From the NCBI RefSeq assembly GCF_003610235.1, contig NZ_RAPR01000001.1, positions 5,828,001 to 5,892,000 of the forward strand: a DNA stretch of 64,000 bases. Direction: 5' to 3'. Origin of the DNA: Catellatospora citrea. Lineage in GTDB: Bacteria > Actinomycetota > Actinomycetes > Mycobacteriales > Micromonosporaceae. The notes beneath the pieces are model-generated. The model saw only the letters and a program-made list of their open reading frames with translations, was not told the DNA's origin and made no database searches. Positions 51,893 to 62,135 of the stretch are shown one piece after another. The position numbers were made by a program, and so were the translations under genes. Positions within the stretch are counted from its first letter, which is position 1, and every line of letters starts with the position of its first letter.

Positions 51893-53527
51893 ATGGCAAT
51901 CCGCTCCCGCAGACGCGTCGCGGCGTTCGCCGCCGCGCTGCTGGCCGTATCCCTGTCCGCGTGCAGCGGCGAGGAACCCACCTCCGACGACCTGTCCGGC
52001 AACCGCGTCGGCGCGATGTCCGACTACGGCGTGAACTCGCAGTTCAAGGCGACCGAGGCGCTGAACTTCTCGATCCTGTACAACAACCACCCGAACTACC
52101 CGCTCAAGAACGAGTGGCTGTTCTGGTCCGAGCTGACCAAGCGCACCGGCGTCACGCTGCAGCCGACCGCCGTGCCGCTGTCGGACTACGAGCAGAAGCG
52201 CAGCCTGCTCATCGGCGCGGGCGACGCCCCGCTGATCATCCCGAAGACCTACCCGGGCCAGGAGACCCCGTTCGTGGCCTCGGGGTCGATCCTGCCGGTC
52301 AGCGACTACCTCGACCTGATGCCGAACTTCAAGGACAAGGTCGCCAAGTGGAACCTGCAGCCTGACGTCGACCAGCTGCGCCAGCTCGACGGCAAGTTCT
52401 ACCTGCTGCCCGGCCTGCACGAGGACGTGTGGACGGACTACTCGCTGGGCGTGCGCACCGACATCCTCGCCCAGCTCAACCTCACCGCGCCCAAGACCTG
52501 GGACGAGGTGTACACCATGCTCAAGGCGATGAAGGCGGCGTACCCGAACCAGTACCCGATGTCGGACCGGTGGAGCAAGCCCACGCCCGGCGGCGCGCTG
52601 TTCAACTTCATGTCGCCGGCGTTCAGCACCAACGGGGGCTGGGGCTACCGCAACGACTACTGGGACGCCAGCGCCAAGAAGTTCGTCTTCACCGGCGCCA
52701 CCGACGGCTACAAGCAGATGGTCACCTACCTGAACAAGCTGGTGAAGGAGGGTCTGCTCGACCCGGAGAGCTTCACCCAGGACGACGACACCGCCATCCA
52801 GAAACTCGCCACCGGCAAGTCCTTCGTGATCAGCGCCAACGCGCAGGAGCTGGTCAACAAGTACCGCACGACGATGGCCGAGACCCTGCCCAAGGCGACC
52901 ATGGTCAAGATCCCGCAGCCGGCCGGCCCCGCCGGCGACGTCAAGGCCGGCACCCGCCTCGAGAACGGCATCATGATCTCGAAGAAGGCCCGCGACAGCA
53001 AGAACTTCGTCGCGATGATGCAGTTCATCGACTGGCTGTACTACTCCGACGCGGGCCAGGAGTTCGCCAAGTGGGGCGTGCCGGGCACCACCTACAACAA
53101 GGACGCCTCCGGCAAGTTCACGCTCGCGCCCGACGTCGACTACGTCAAGCTCAACCCCACCGCCACCAAGCACCTGCAGAAGGACTTCGGCTTCGGCAAC
53201 GGCGTGTTCGCCTACGGCGGCACCACCCAGCTGCTCCAGTCGACGTTCTCCGCCGAGGAGCTGGAATACCAGAAGGCGATGGACGCCAAGCAGACCCTGC
53301 CCTTGGCGCCGCCGCACCCGTACGAGGACGCGGAGGCCGAGCAGGCCACCCTCTGGGAGACGCCGCTGAAGGACCACGTCTCCCAGATGACGCTCAAGTT
53401 CATCCTCGGCCAGCGTGACCTGTCCGAATGGGACGCCTACGTCGCCGAGCTCAAGGCCAAGAACATGGACGCCTACATCGAGCTCGTCAACAAGGCCTAC
53501 GACCGCTTCGCCAAGCAGCGGGGCTGA
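51893..53527 (+). CDS. Sugar ABC transporter substrate-binding lipoprotein (LplA-type)
   Basis: The 544-residue protein has a lipoprotein signal (VSLSACSGEE, Cys24 lipidated) and a family 1 extracellular solute-binding fold of the large LplA/AguE type. It would capture xylo-oligosaccharides with glucuronosyl side chains at the cell surface. AAAGG lies ten bases before ATG 51893. Its size and position after two permeases match aldouronate-binding proteins. Confidence 0.88.
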   Translation: MAIRSRRRVAAFAAALLAVSLSACSGEEPTSDDLSGNRVGAMSDYGVNSQFKATEALNFSILYNNHPNYPLKNEWLFWSELTKRTGVTLQPTAVPLSDYEQKRSLLIGAGDAPLIIPKTYPGQETPFVASGSILPVSDYLDLMPNFKDKVAKWNLQPDVDQLRQLDGKFYLLPGLHEDVWTDYSLGVRTDILAQLNLTAPKTWDEVYTMLKAMKAAYPNQYPMSDRWSKPTPGGALFNFMSPAFSTNGGWGYRNDYWDASAKKFVFTGATDGYKQMVTYLNKLVKEGLLDPESFTQDDDTAIQKLATGKSFVISANAQELVNKYRTTMAETLPKATMVKIPQPAGPAGDVKAGTRLENGIMISKKARDSKNFVAMMQFIDWLYYSDAGQEFAKWGVPGTTYNKDASGKFTLAPDVDYVKLNPTATKHLQKDFGFGNGVFAYGGTTQLLQSTFSAEELEYQKAMDAKQTLPLAPPHPYEDAEAEQATLWETPLKDHVSQMTLKFILGQRDLSEWDAYVAELKAKNMDAYIELVNKAYDRFAKQRG

Positions 53528-53598
53528 CCACGGGCCCGGCCGCGCCCGTTCCCCCGGGCGCGGCCGGGCCGCATTCTCGCGCACTCAGAGGAACCGCC

Positions 53599-55146
53599 AT
53601 GCGCATCCACGTACCCGAGACCGCCTCCGGCCGGCTCACCGACGCCTGGCGTTTCTGCGTCGGCACCGGCCGCTTCGAGCTCGCCTTGCGGCGCGACTAC
53701 CAGGACTCGCTGGCGATGATCCAGCGTGACATCGGCTTCCGGCACATCCGCGGGCACGGCCTGCTGTCCGACGGCGTCGGGGTGTACCGGCCGTACGAGT
53801 ACCAGGGCGCGACCCGCGTCCGGCACAACTTCACCTACGTGGACCAGGTCGTCGACGCCTACCTCGACCTCGGCATCCGCCCGTTCGTGGAGCTGGGCTT
53901 CATGCCCGCGGCGCTGGCATCGGGCGAGCAGACCGTGTTCTGGTGGGGCGGCAACGTCACCCCGCCCCGCTCCTGGAGCCAATGGGCCGACCTGGTCAAG
54001 GCGACCGTGTCGCACCTGGTCGACCGGTACGGCATCGAGCAGGTGCGCACCTGGCCGATCGAGGTGTGGAACGAACCCAACCTCAAGGAGTTCTGGGCCG
54101 GCGCCGACCGCGACGCCTACCACCGGCTGTACGAGGTCAGCGCCGACGCGGTCAAGGCGGTCGACGCGTCGCTGCAGGTCGGCGGGCCGGCGATCTCACC
54201 CGGAGCGGACGACTGGCTGATCCCGTTCGCGGAGTTCACGGACGGACGCGGGGTGCCCGTCGACTTCGTCAGCAAGCACGCGTACACCTCCGGGCCCGCC
54301 CAGCACGTGCCGTTCGGGGTGCACCAGACCCTCGCCCCGGCCGAGCGGCTGCTGGAGCAGTTCGCCAGCCCACGGGAGCTGCTGGCGGCCACCGCGCTGG
54401 CCGGGCTGCCGGTGCACATCACCGAGTTCAACTCCTCCTACCGGCCCGACAACCCGGTGCACGACACGGCCCTGCACGCCGCGTACCTCGCGCCGGTGCT
54501 GGCCAACGGCGGCGACCTGGTCGACTCGTTCTCGTACTGGACGTTCAGCGACATGTTCGAGGAGGTCGGGGTCCCGACGTCGCTGTTCCACGGCGGCTTC
54601 GGCCTGCTCACCCACCGGCAGATCCGCAAACCCACCTACCACCTGTACGCCTTCATGGCCCGGATGGGCGAGGCGGTCCTCACCCGCGGCGCCGACCACC
54701 TGGTGACCCGCGACGACACCGGCCGGGTCACCGTGCTGGCCTGGGCCCCGGTCGACGTCACCGGCGGCCCGCCCGTCGACGGCCACACGGTGCGGCTGTC
54801 GATCCCGGTCGGCGGGCCGACCACGCCGTCGGTATACCTGAACCGCTCCTCGGTCAGCGAGGAGGTCGGCAACGCGTGGACGGCCTGGTGCGAGATGGGC
54901 CGCCCGGCCTCGCCCGGCTCGCGCCAGCTCGCCGACCTGTACGAGGCCGCCGAACCGGCCCGCAGCCACCGCAGCCTGCCCCGGGTCGGCGGCTGCGTCG
55001 AGCTGGACCTGGTGCTGGCCCGGCACGAGGTGACCCTGGTCGAGCTGACGCCGGTCGTCGACGAGACCCCGCCCTGGTGGGACGACGACCGGCTGCTCGG
55101 CCTGAGCCGTCCGGCCCCGCAGCCGTCGGGGAGAAGCGATGGCTGA
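53599..55146 (+). CDS. GH39 beta-xylosidase
   Basis: The 515-residue protein matches GH39: an N-terminal TIM barrel with acid/base Glu in VWNEPN (E159) and nucleophile Glu in HITEFNSSY (E276), then a C-terminal beta-sandwich. Without a signal peptide it acts in the cytoplasm, removing xylose from imported xylo-oligosaccharides. GAGGA lies six bases before ATG 53599. The next gene overlaps its stop by eight bases, showing operon organisation. Confidence 0.87.
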   Translation: MRIHVPETASGRLTDAWRFCVGTGRFELALRRDYQDSLAMIQRDIGFRHIRGHGLLSDGVGVYRPYEYQGATRVRHNFTYVDQVVDAYLDLGIRPFVELGFMPAALASGEQTVFWWGGNVTPPRSWSQWADLVKATVSHLVDRYGIEQVRTWPIEVWNEPNLKEFWAGADRDAYHRLYEVSADAVKAVDASLQVGGPAISPGADDWLIPFAEFTDGRGVPVDFVSKHAYTSGPAQHVPFGVHQTLAPAERLLEQFASPRELLAATALAGLPVHITEFNSSYRPDNPVHDTALHAAYLAPVLANGGDLVDSFSYWTFSDMFEEVGVPTSLFHGGFGLLTHRQIRKPTYHLYAFMARMGEAVLTRGADHLVTRDDTGRVTVLAWAPVDVTGGPPVDGHTVRLSIPVGGPTTPSVYLNRSSVSEEVGNAWTAWCEMGRPASPGSRQLADLYEAAEPARSHRSLPRVGGCVELDLVLARHEVTLVELTPVVDETPPWWDDDRLLGLSRPAPQPSGRSDG

Positions 55147-55822
55147 CCTCGCCGCGGGCCGCTTCGGGCAGGGGGTGCTGTCGCGGGCCGCGGCGCTGGT
55201 CTACAGCCTGCTCGTGGTGGAGTTGCTGCTGGCGGCGACCACGCTGCCGGGCCTGGTGCCGCTGGTGCTGCTGGCCCGCGACGCCAGCAACATCCCGCTG
55301 TTCGCGGCGTGCGCGCTGCCGCTGGGCCCGGCCGTGGCGGCGGCCCTGTACGCGCTGCACCACCACCGCGCCGACCTGGCCGACCTCACCCCAGCGGCGG
55401 CGTTCTGGCGCGGCTACCGGCTCAACCTCGGGCCGGTGCTGCGGGTCTGGGCTCCGCTGCTGCTGTGGCTGGCCGTCGTCGCCGTCAACCTGGCCCACCT
55501 CGACGCCGCCGCCGTGCCCCGGTGGTGGGCGGCGCTGCTGGTAGTGCTCGCCGTCGCGGCGGCGCTGTGGGGCACGAACCTGCTGGTGATCACGTCGCTG
55601 TTCGACTTCCGGGTGCGCGACGCCGCCCGGCTCGCCTCGTACTTCCTCGTCCGCCGCCCTGCGGTCACCCTCGGCAACCTCAGCGTGCTCGTCGCGGCGG
55701 CCGGGCTCACCGTGCTGCTGTCCGAGGCGGTGCTCACGCTGTCCGGCTCGCTGCTGGTGTTCGTGCTGCTGCGCAACTGCCGCCCGCTGGTCGGCCAGAT
55801 CTCCAGGGAGTTCGTCGCATGA
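55139..55822 (+). CDS. DUF624 (YesL-like) membrane protein
   Basis: The 227-residue protein has about five hydrophobic helices and matches DUF624/YesL proteins, commonly found in operons with LplB/YtcP-type ABC importers. It may assist the transporter, but no activity is known. It overlaps the GH39 gene by eight bases and the GH42 gene by four bases (ATGA). Confidence 0.8.
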   Translation: MADLAAGRFGQGVLSRAAALVYSLLVVELLLAATTLPGLVPLVLLARDASNIPLFAACALPLGPAVAAALYALHHHRADLADLTPAAAFWRGYRLNLGPVLRVWAPLLLWLAVVAVNLAHLDAAAVPRWWAALLVVLAVAAALWGTNLLVITSLFDFRVRDAARLASYFLVRRPAVTLGNLSVLVAAAGLTVLLSEAVLTLSGSLLVFVLLRNCRPLVGQISREFVA

Positions 55823-57852
55823 CCCTGCCCGCCACCCCGAAGATTCCCTACGGCGGCGACTACAACCCCGAGCAGTGGCCGCAGGAGGTGTGGACGCAGG
55901 ACTACCGGCTGTTCGACGCCGCGCACCTCGACACGGTCACCGTCGGCGTGTTCACCTGGGCGCTGACCCAGCCCGCGCCGGACGTGTACGACTTCACCAC
56001 CCTCGACGCCATCGTCGAGCGGGCCGCCGCCGAAGGCCGGGCCGTCTGCCTGGCGACCGGCACCGGCGCGCACCCGGCCTGGCTGGCCCGCGCCCACCCC
56101 GAGGTGACCCGCACCGACTTCGAGGGCCGGCGGCACCGGTTCGGCCAGCGCCACAACTCGTGCCCCAGCTCGCCGGTGTTCCGGCGGCTGTCGGCCGAAC
56201 TGGCCCGCCGCATCGCCGCCCGCTACGCCGACCACCCCGCCGTGGTCGCCTGGCACGTCGGCAACGAGTACGGCGGGGCCTGCTACTGCGAGCTGTGCGC
56301 GGCCGGGTTCCGGGACTGGCTGCGCAAGAAGTACCGCACCCTGGACCGGCTCAACCACGCCTGGTGCACCACGTTCTGGTCGCACACGTTCACCGACTGG
56401 GACGAGATCGAGGCCCCGTCGGCGCTGACCGAGCACTGGCGCGGCCCCGACCACACCGCCTTCCAGGGCATCACCCTGGACTACCTGCGCTTCATGTCCG
56501 ACGCGATGCTGACCAACTTCGTCGACGAGAAGGCCGCGATCCGCGAGTCCAGCCCCGACACCCCGGTCACCACCAACTTCATGGGCATGTACCGGCCGAT
56601 CGACTACCACCGCTGGTCGGCGCACCTGGACTTCGCGTCCTGGGACAACTACCCGCCCGACGACCGGTCCGCTGCCCGGATGGCGCTGACCCACGACCTG
56701 ATGCGCGGCCTCAAGGGCGGGCAGCCGTTCTGGCTGATGGAGCAGACCCCGAGCACCACCGCCTGCCGGGACGTGAACCCGCTCAAACGGCCCGGGATCA
56801 ACCGGCTGTGGAGCTGGCAGGCGGTCGCGCACGGCGCGGACGCGGTGCTGTACTTCCAGCTGCGGGCCTCGCGGGGCGCGAGCGAGAAGTACCACGGCGC
56901 GGTCATCGGCCACGCCGGCCGCGCCGACACCCGCGTGTTCGGCGAGGTCGCGCAGCTCGGCGCGGAACTGGACCGGCTCGGCGGCGTGAGCCTGGGCGCG
57001 CGGACCCCGGCCCGGGTCGCGCTGCTGTTCGACTGGGACAGCTGGTGGGCCCTGGAGATCTCCGACGGCCCGTCCCGGCTGGTGCGCTACCAGCAGGTCG
57101 TGCTCGCCTACCACCGGACGCTGTGGGACGCCGGGACCGACGTGGACGTCGTGCCGGTGACCGCCGACCTGTGCCGCTACGACGTGGTCGTCGCGCCCGC
57201 CCTGCACATGGTCAAGGGCGACCTGGCCCGGCGGCTGGAGGCCGTCGCGGCGCGCGGCGGCTCGGTGGTGACGACGTTCCTGTCCGGGCGGGTCGACGAG
57301 GACGACAACGCGTTCCTGACTGACGTGCCCGGCCCGCTCGGACCCCTGATGGGCGTACGGGTCGACGAGTGGGACGCCCGCGAGGCCGACATAGTCAACC
57401 CGGTGCTGCTGGAGTCCGGCGACGACCGCCTCGAAGTCGCGTCACGGCTGCTGTTCGAGCTGGTCATCCCGCAGGGCGCGGAGGTGGTCGGCACCTACCG
57501 GGCCGACTTCTACGCGGGCACCCCCGCCGTCACCCGCAACGCGTTCGGCGACGGGCACGGCTGGTATGTCGCCGCCGGTCTGGAGCAGGACGGCGTGTCG
57601 TGGGTGATGCGGCAGGTGTTGGCCCGCCACGACCTGCTCGGCCCGTATGCCGACGTCGCCGACCTGGAGACGGCGGTGCGGATCGCCCCCGACGGGACCC
57701 GCCTGCGGTTCCTGCTCAACCACCGGGCCGACAAGGTCACCGTGACCGCCTGCGCCGGCGGGGTCGACCTGCTGACGGGGGAGCGGGTCGAGGCCGGGCG
57801 GCCGCTCGCCCTCGACCCGCTCGGAGTCGTGGTGCTGCACGAGACGGCCTGA
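55819..57852 (+). CDS. GH42 beta-galactosidase
   Basis: The 677-residue protein has the GH42 opening PYGGDYNPEQWP, acid/base Glu in WHVGNEYGG (E150), nucleophile Glu in LMEQTPS (E308), and the zinc-binding cysteines in GGACYCELC. No signal peptide is present, so it cleaves imported beta-galactosides or alpha-L-arabinopyranosides in the cytoplasm. Within the xylan locus it would trim galactose or arabinopyranose branches. ATG 55819 overlaps the DUF624 stop. Confidence 0.88.
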   Translation: MTLPATPKIPYGGDYNPEQWPQEVWTQDYRLFDAAHLDTVTVGVFTWALTQPAPDVYDFTTLDAIVERAAAEGRAVCLATGTGAHPAWLARAHPEVTRTDFEGRRHRFGQRHNSCPSSPVFRRLSAELARRIAARYADHPAVVAWHVGNEYGGACYCELCAAGFRDWLRKKYRTLDRLNHAWCTTFWSHTFTDWDEIEAPSALTEHWRGPDHTAFQGITLDYLRFMSDAMLTNFVDEKAAIRESSPDTPVTTNFMGMYRPIDYHRWSAHLDFASWDNYPPDDRSAARMALTHDLMRGLKGGQPFWLMEQTPSTTACRDVNPLKRPGINRLWSWQAVAHGADAVLYFQLRASRGASEKYHGAVIGHAGRADTRVFGEVAQLGAELDRLGGVSLGARTPARVALLFDWDSWWALEISDGPSRLVRYQQVVLAYHRTLWDAGTDVDVVPVTADLCRYDVVVAPALHMVKGDLARRLEAVAARGGSVVTTFLSGRVDEDDNAFLTDVPGPLGPLMGVRVDEWDAREADIVNPVLLESGDDRLEVASRLLFELVIPQGAEVVGTYRADFYAGTPAVTRNAFGDGHGWYVAAGLEQDGVSWVMRQVLARHDLLGPYADVADLETAVRIAPDGTRLRFLLNHRADKVTVTACAGGVDLLTGERVEAGRPLALDPLGVVVLHETA

Positions 57853-57880
57853 CGACGGGCAGGCCGCGCAGCGGGGCCGA

Positions 57881-57957
57881 GGTCATCGGACTTGCCGGGC
57901 AGATGTGCGTATCTTGAGTCGGTTTTCGCCCAGGTGCCTGGCAAGTCGAGCGATCAT
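57881..57957. repeat. Family C inverted repeat, copy 2
   Basis: The left arm 57881-57901 (core GGACTTGCCGGGCA) and right arm 57935-57957 (core TGCCTGGCAAGTCGA) form a stem with several mismatches. The 33-base loop (TGTGCG...TTTCGCCCAGG) corresponds to the reverse complement of the copy 1 loop. It separates the converging GH42 and GH67 genes. Confidence 0.75.
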
Positions 57958-57978
57958 GCGCCGGGTGGCGGCAGGGCG

Positions 57979-60060
57979 TCAGTGGATGCGGCGACCGTGG
58001 GCGTCGGGGATGCCGGATTTGCGGTAGAAGTAGGTGTTGATCTGGTCGCGCCATTCCTGAGCGCAGCGCGACTGCTCGTCGAGGCGCTCGCGCACCCGGG
58101 CGTCCACGTCCGGGGCGACCAACCCGGCCAGGCCCGCCCACCGCGACCGCATGCGGGCGACCCGGTCCGCGCCCTCGAAGTGGGTGTCGTAGATGTGCTG
58201 GACGACCGTCTTCCCGCTGTGCAGCACGTGGGTGTAAGGCACGTGGTGGAAGAACAGCAGCAGCTCGTCGGGGCAGGAGGCGGCCGACTCGTACACCTGC
58301 GCCCACGGCTGCGGGTACTGGCCGGTGAAGCCGGTGCCGGTGGCGCGGGTGCGGTCGACGCCGATGCCGTCGCGGTCGGCGAAGTGGTACGTGCCCCACG
58401 GGGTGTACTCGTAGCCGTCGACGTCGGGGCCGTAGTGGCTGCCGGGCCGGACCATGAACCCGACGCCCAGCGGCGCGGTGTAGGACTCGTAGGTCTGCCA
58501 CGAGTCGTCCATGACCTCGTGCAGGGTCCGCCGCAGCAGCCCGGGGTCGGCGGTCGCCGCCGGGGTGAAGGTCAGGTCGATCCACTCGCCGAGGACCGCT
58601 GCCGGGTCCAGGTGGGGATTCCAGGCGAGCCGGCCGAAGGCGTACAGGTTGGCCTGCGCGAGGGGATGCCCGGTCCAGAACGGGTCGTCGCCCACGTTGG
58701 ACACGGCGACGAGCCCGCCCTCGAAGCCCGTGAGCCCGTTGTCGGCGTGCCGCCCGGCGGCCACCGCCGCCACGGTCCGACCGCCGCCCCACGGCTCGAA
58801 CGCCAGCACCTCGTGCCACAGCGGGCCGAGGTAGCACACGTGCCGCTGCTGGCCGGTGTACTCCTGGGTCACCTGCAACTCCACCGCGAGCCGGGTGCCG
58901 GGCATCGCGGCGATCACCGGCGACACCGGCTCCCGGGTCTGGAAGTCGATCGGGCCGTACTTGACCTGCAGGATCACGTTGCCGGCGAAGTGGCCGTCGA
59001 GCGGGGCGAAGTGGTCGTACGCCGCGCGGGCCCGGTCGGTGCTGCGGTCGCGCCAGTCCTGGGTGTGGTTGTACACGAACGCGCGCCAGTGCACGACGCC
59101 GCCGAACGGCGCCAGCGCGGCGGCGAGGGTGTTCGCGCCGTCGGCGTGGGTGCGCCCGTAGCCGAACGGGCCGGGCTGCCCCTCGGAGTCGGCCTTCACG
59201 ACATACCCGCCGAAGTCGGGGATCGCCGCGTACACCTGCCGGGTCGTGTCCGCCCACCAGGCGCGCACCCCGTCGTCGAGCGGGTCGGCGGTGCGCAGGC
59301 CGCCGAGCGCGGCGGGCGAGTTGAAGTTGACCGACAGGTGGGTCCGGATGCCGTACGGGCGCAGCACGTCGGCGAGCGCCGCGACGTCGCCGAGCCGGTC
59401 GGTGAGCAGGTGCGCCTCGGTGGCGTGCACGTTGACGTTGTTGACGGTGACCGCGTTGACGCCGATCGAGGCCAGCAGCCGGGCGTAGGCGCGGACCCGG
59501 CCCAGGTCCGGGGTCAGCCCGCCGTCCCGCCAGAAGATCGAGCCACCGGAGTAACCGCGTTCGACCTGGCCCATGACCGGGTGGGTGTCGATGTTGTCCC
59601 AGTGGTTCAGCATCCGGCGCGCCGTCACCGGGCAGTGGACCTCGATCGGCAGGCTCGCGCCGAACGCCGCCTCGCCGAGCCGGACGACGTGGAACAGCCC
59701 GTAGAGCAGCCCCGCCGGTCCGTCGGCCAGGACCACGGTGACACCGTCGCGCCGCCCCAGCGCGAAACCCTCCGCGCCGAGCATGTCCTGCCCGGCCCGC
59801 CAGTCGAGCTCGGCCAACGCCATCGCTGCCGCGTCCGGCAGGCCGTCCGCGCTCGTGAGCGCCAACACCAGGTCGAATGGCCCGCCGTCGGCCGCGCGGT
59901 GCAGACTGCCGCCGTGGTGGGCCACGGCCCGCGCGATCTCCTGGGCGGCGGTCTCGGCGAGCATTCCGTCGCTCATCACCAGCACCCGGCGCGAAGCGAC
60001 GGCCCGCAACGCCTCCGGCGGCAGCCAGGCCGCGTGCGCGATGCTCGCCTCACCAGTCAT
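57979..60060 (-). CDS. aguA: GH67 alpha-glucuronidase
   Basis: The 693-residue protein matches GH67: [26 protein letters not shown], the [20 protein letters not shown] catalytic block and [10 protein letters not shown] near the middle. The length is typical. No signal peptide is seen, so it frees (methyl)glucuronate from imported aldouronic acids in the cytoplasm. It overlaps the mannonate dehydratase gene by 11 bases, and both are controlled from the GntR-proximal promoter at 61317-61346. Confidence 0.9.
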   Translation of the reverse strand: MTGEASIAHAAWLPPEALRAVASRRVLVMSDGMLAETAAQEIARAVAHHGGSLHRAADGGPFDLVLALTSADGLPDAAAMALAELDWRAGQDMLGAEGFALGRRDGVTVVLADGPAGLLYGLFHVVRLGEAAFGASLPIEVHCPVTARRMLNHWDNIDTHPVMGQVERGYSGGSIFWRDGGLTPDLGRVRAYARLLASIGVNAVTVNNVNVHATEAHLLTDRLGDVAALADVLRPYGIRTHLSVNFNSPAALGGLRTADPLDDGVRAWWADTTRQVYAAIPDFGGYVVKADSEGQPGPFGYGRTHADGANTLAAALAPFGGVVHWRAFVYNHTQDWRDRSTDRARAAYDHFAPLDGHFAGNVILQVKYGPIDFQTREPVSPVIAAMPGTRLAVELQVTQEYTGQQRHVCYLGPLWHEVLAFEPWGGGRTVAAVAAGRHADNGLTGFEGGLVAVSNVGDDPFWTGHPLAQANLYAFGRLAWNPHLDPAAVLGEWIDLTFTPAATADPGLLRRTLHEVMDDSWQTYESYTAPLGVGFMVRPGSHYGPDVDGYEYTPWGTYHFADRDGIGVDRTRATGTGFTGQYPQPWAQVYESAASCPDELLLFFHHVPYTHVLHSGKTVVQHIYDTHFEGADRVARMRSRWAGLAGLVAPDVDARVRERLDEQSRCAQEWRDQINTYFYRKSGIPDAHGRRIH

Positions 60061-61273
60061 GGACGGTGCCGTCCTTGAGCCGGTTGACCGGCAGGTACGC
60101 GGCCACGTACGGGAAGCGGGCGGCGGCCTGCTCGTCGAGTTCGACGCCGAGGCCGGGCTGCTCGCCGGGGTGCAGGTAGCCGTCGGTGAAGGTGAACGAC
60201 TGCCGGAACACCTCGTCGGTCAGCGGGCCGTGCTGCATGTACTCCTGGATGCCGAAGTTGTGGATGGCCAGGTCCAGGTGCAGCGCGGCGGCCATGCCGA
60301 CGGGGGAGATGTCGGTCGGACCGTGGATGCCCGACTTGATCTGGTACTGCGCGGCGAAGTCGAGCAGCTTGCGCATGGCGGTGATGCCGCCGGTGTGCGT
60401 GACCGCCGAGCGCACGTAGTCGATGAGCTGCTCGCGGATGAGGGTCTGGTAGTCCCAGACCGTGTTGAAGACCTCGCCGATGGCCAGCGGCGTCGTGGTG
60501 TGCTGCCGCACCAGTCGCAGCGCCTCCTGGTTCTCGGCCGGGGTGCAGTCCTCCAGCCAGAACAGGTCGTAGGGCTCCAGGTCCTTGCCGAGCCGGGCGG
60601 CCTGGATCGGCGTCATCCGGTGGTGGCCGTCGTGCAGCAGCGGCAGCTCGGGCCCGAACTCGTTGCGCACGGCCTCGAAGACGCCGGGCAGGTGGCGCAG
60701 GTAGGCGCGGGTGTCCCAGTCCTCCTCGACGGGCAGCGGGGTGCGCTGGGCGGGCTCGTAGTCGTAGCGCGCGCCCTCGGTCTGCGCGGCGACACCGTAG
60801 ACCGCGTCGATGCCGGGCACGGAGGTCTGGATGCGGATGGACCGGAAGCCGAGCGCGAGGTGCTTGCGTACGGAGTCGAACAGCTCGGGCAGGTCCCGGC
60901 CGGAGGCGTGCCCGTACGCCATGACGCCGTTGCGGGACGCGCCGCCGAGCAGCTGGTAGAGCGGCATCCCGGCGGCCTTGGCCTTGATGTCCCACAGGGC
61001 CACGTCGACGGCGGCGATGGCGGCCATGGTGACCGGCCCGCGCCGCCAGTACGCCGACCGGTACAGGTACTGCCAGGTGTCCTCGATGCGGTGGGCGTCG
61101 CGGCCGATGAGCAGTGGCACGACGTGGTCGGCCAGGTAGGAGGCGACGGACAGCTCGCGGCCGTTGAGCGTGCCGTCGCCCAGGCCGGTGATCCCGTCCT
61201 CCGTCGTGATCTTCAGCGTGACGAAGTTGCGGTTGGGGCTGGTGACGATGACTTCCGCGGCGACGATTTTCAC
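60050..61273 (-). CDS. D-mannonate dehydratase (ManD, enolase superfamily)
   Basis: The 407-residue enolase-superfamily protein has ManD features: [18 protein letters not shown], the [20 protein letters not shown] stretch, [22 protein letters not shown] and [18 protein letters not shown]. It dehydrates mannonate to 2-keto-3-deoxygluconate, which continues glucuronate breakdown after UxaC and UxuB; those two are not in the window. The start is GTG at 61273 with AAAGGG eight bases upstream. It is the first gene of the operon with GH67. Confidence 0.88.
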   Translation of the reverse strand: MKIVAAEVIVTSPNRNFVTLKITTEDGITGLGDGTLNGRELSVASYLADHVVPLLIGRDAHRIEDTWQYLYRSAYWRRGPVTMAAIAAVDVALWDIKAKAAGMPLYQLLGGASRNGVMAYGHASGRDLPELFDSVRKHLALGFRSIRIQTSVPGIDAVYGVAAQTEGARYDYEPAQRTPLPVEEDWDTRAYLRHLPGVFEAVRNEFGPELPLLHDGHHRMTPIQAARLGKDLEPYDLFWLEDCTPAENQEALRLVRQHTTTPLAIGEVFNTVWDYQTLIREQLIDYVRSAVTHTGGITAMRKLLDFAAQYQIKSGIHGPTDISPVGMAAALHLDLAIHNFGIQEYMQHGPLTDEVFRQSFTFTDGYLHPGEQPGLGVELDEQAAARFPYVAAYLPVNRLKDGTVHDW

Positions 61274-61316
61274 GAGGTGCCCTTTCTGGACGGTGCACCG
61301 GAGGGTTCGCCCAGAA

Positions 61317-61377
61317 ATGCTAGGCCCATAAATCAGACGTAATCAAGACCAGCCCATAAACTGATATGTTGTATGGG
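61317..61377. promoter_or_regulatory. Divergent mannonate dehydratase/GntR promoters with CCCATA operators
   Basis: Minus strand: TTGATT (61341-61346) and TAGCAT (61317-61322) spaced 18 bases. Plus strand: TATGTT (61365-61370) ends seven bases before ATG 61378. CCCATAAA occurs at 61325-61332, inside the minus promoter spacer, and at 61353-61360, where it forms an imperfect palindrome with TATGGG at 61372-61377, over the plus -10. The GntR protein would therefore repress both directions. Confidence 0.7.
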
Positions 61378-62121
61378 ATGGACACCCCTCCCGCCGCCTC
61401 CCGGCTGCACGCCCGCGTCCTCGACGAGCTCGGCGTCGCGATCTGCGGCGGCGGCTTCCCGCCCGGCACCGTGCTCTACGTCGACGAGCTGGTCGAACGG
61501 TGCGGTGTGTCGCGTTCGGTGGTCCGCGAGGTGCTGCGGGTGCTGGCGTCGATGGGCCTGGTCGAGGCGCGCCGCCGGGTCGGCACCCGGATCCGTCCCG
61601 CCGCCGACTGGAACGTCTTCGACCCGCAGGTGATCCGCTGGCGGCTGGCGTCGGACGAGCGGCTGGCCCAGCTGCGCTCGCTGACCGAACTGCGGGCCGC
61701 GGTCGAGCCGCAGGCGGCGCTGCTGGCGGCCCGGCGGGCGTCCGCCGACGACGCGGCCGAACTGGTCGCCCTCGCCGCGAAGCTGTGGGCCGCGGCCGAG
61801 TCCGGCGACGAGCCCGGCTTCCTGCGCGCCGACATCGAGTTCCACCGGCGGGTGCTGCTGCACTCCGGCAACGAGATGTTCGCCGGCCTGCACGAACTGG
61901 TAGCCGAGTCGCTGACCGGCCGCCATCACCACCACCTCATGCCGCAGCACCCCGACCGGCGCGCGCTGACCCTGCACGCCGACGTCGCGCAGGCGATCCA
62001 GCGCCGCGACGGCGAGCGCGCCCGAACCGCGATGACCGCCCTCACCCAGCAGATCCAGGACGAGCTGCCCGCCACCCCCCGACCCGAAGAAAGGGCACCT
62101 TCACCACGCTCCGCGTTGTAG
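61378..62121 (+). CDS. GntR-family (FCD-type) regulator of glucuronate catabolism
   Basis: The 247-residue protein has a GntR winged HTH (LGVAICGGGFPPGTVLYVDELVERCGVSRSVVREVLRVLASMGLVE) and an FCD domain with the D-x4-F-H pattern (RADIEFHRRVLLHSGN). It is divergent from the mannonate dehydratase-GH67 operon and probably senses a hexuronate intermediate. ATG 61378 is leaderless with TATGTT seven bases before it. The last eleven residues (EERAPSPRSAL) and TAG stop lie within a family B repeat. Confidence 0.87.
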   Translation: MDTPPAASRLHARVLDELGVAICGGGFPPGTVLYVDELVERCGVSRSVVREVLRVLASMGLVEARRRVGTRIRPAADWNVFDPQVIRWRLASDERLAQLRSLTELRAAVEPQAALLAARRASADDAAELVALAAKLWAAAESGDEPGFLRADIEFHRRVLLHSGNEMFAGLHELVAESLTGRHHHHLMPQHPDRRALTLHADVAQAIQRRDGERARTAMTALTQQIQDELPATPRPEERAPSPRSAL

Positions 62122-62135
62122 AAGGTGCCCTTCTT
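62086..62135. repeat. Family B inverted repeat, copy 3 (supplies the GntR stop codon)
   Basis: GAAGAAAGGGCACCTTC (62086-62102) pairs with GAAGGTGCCCTTCTT (62121-62135), with an inner ACGC-TCC-GCGT hairpin. The GntR stop TAG (62119-62121) is part of the conserved GCGTTGTAGAAGG segment. It lies between converging genes. Confidence 0.85.
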
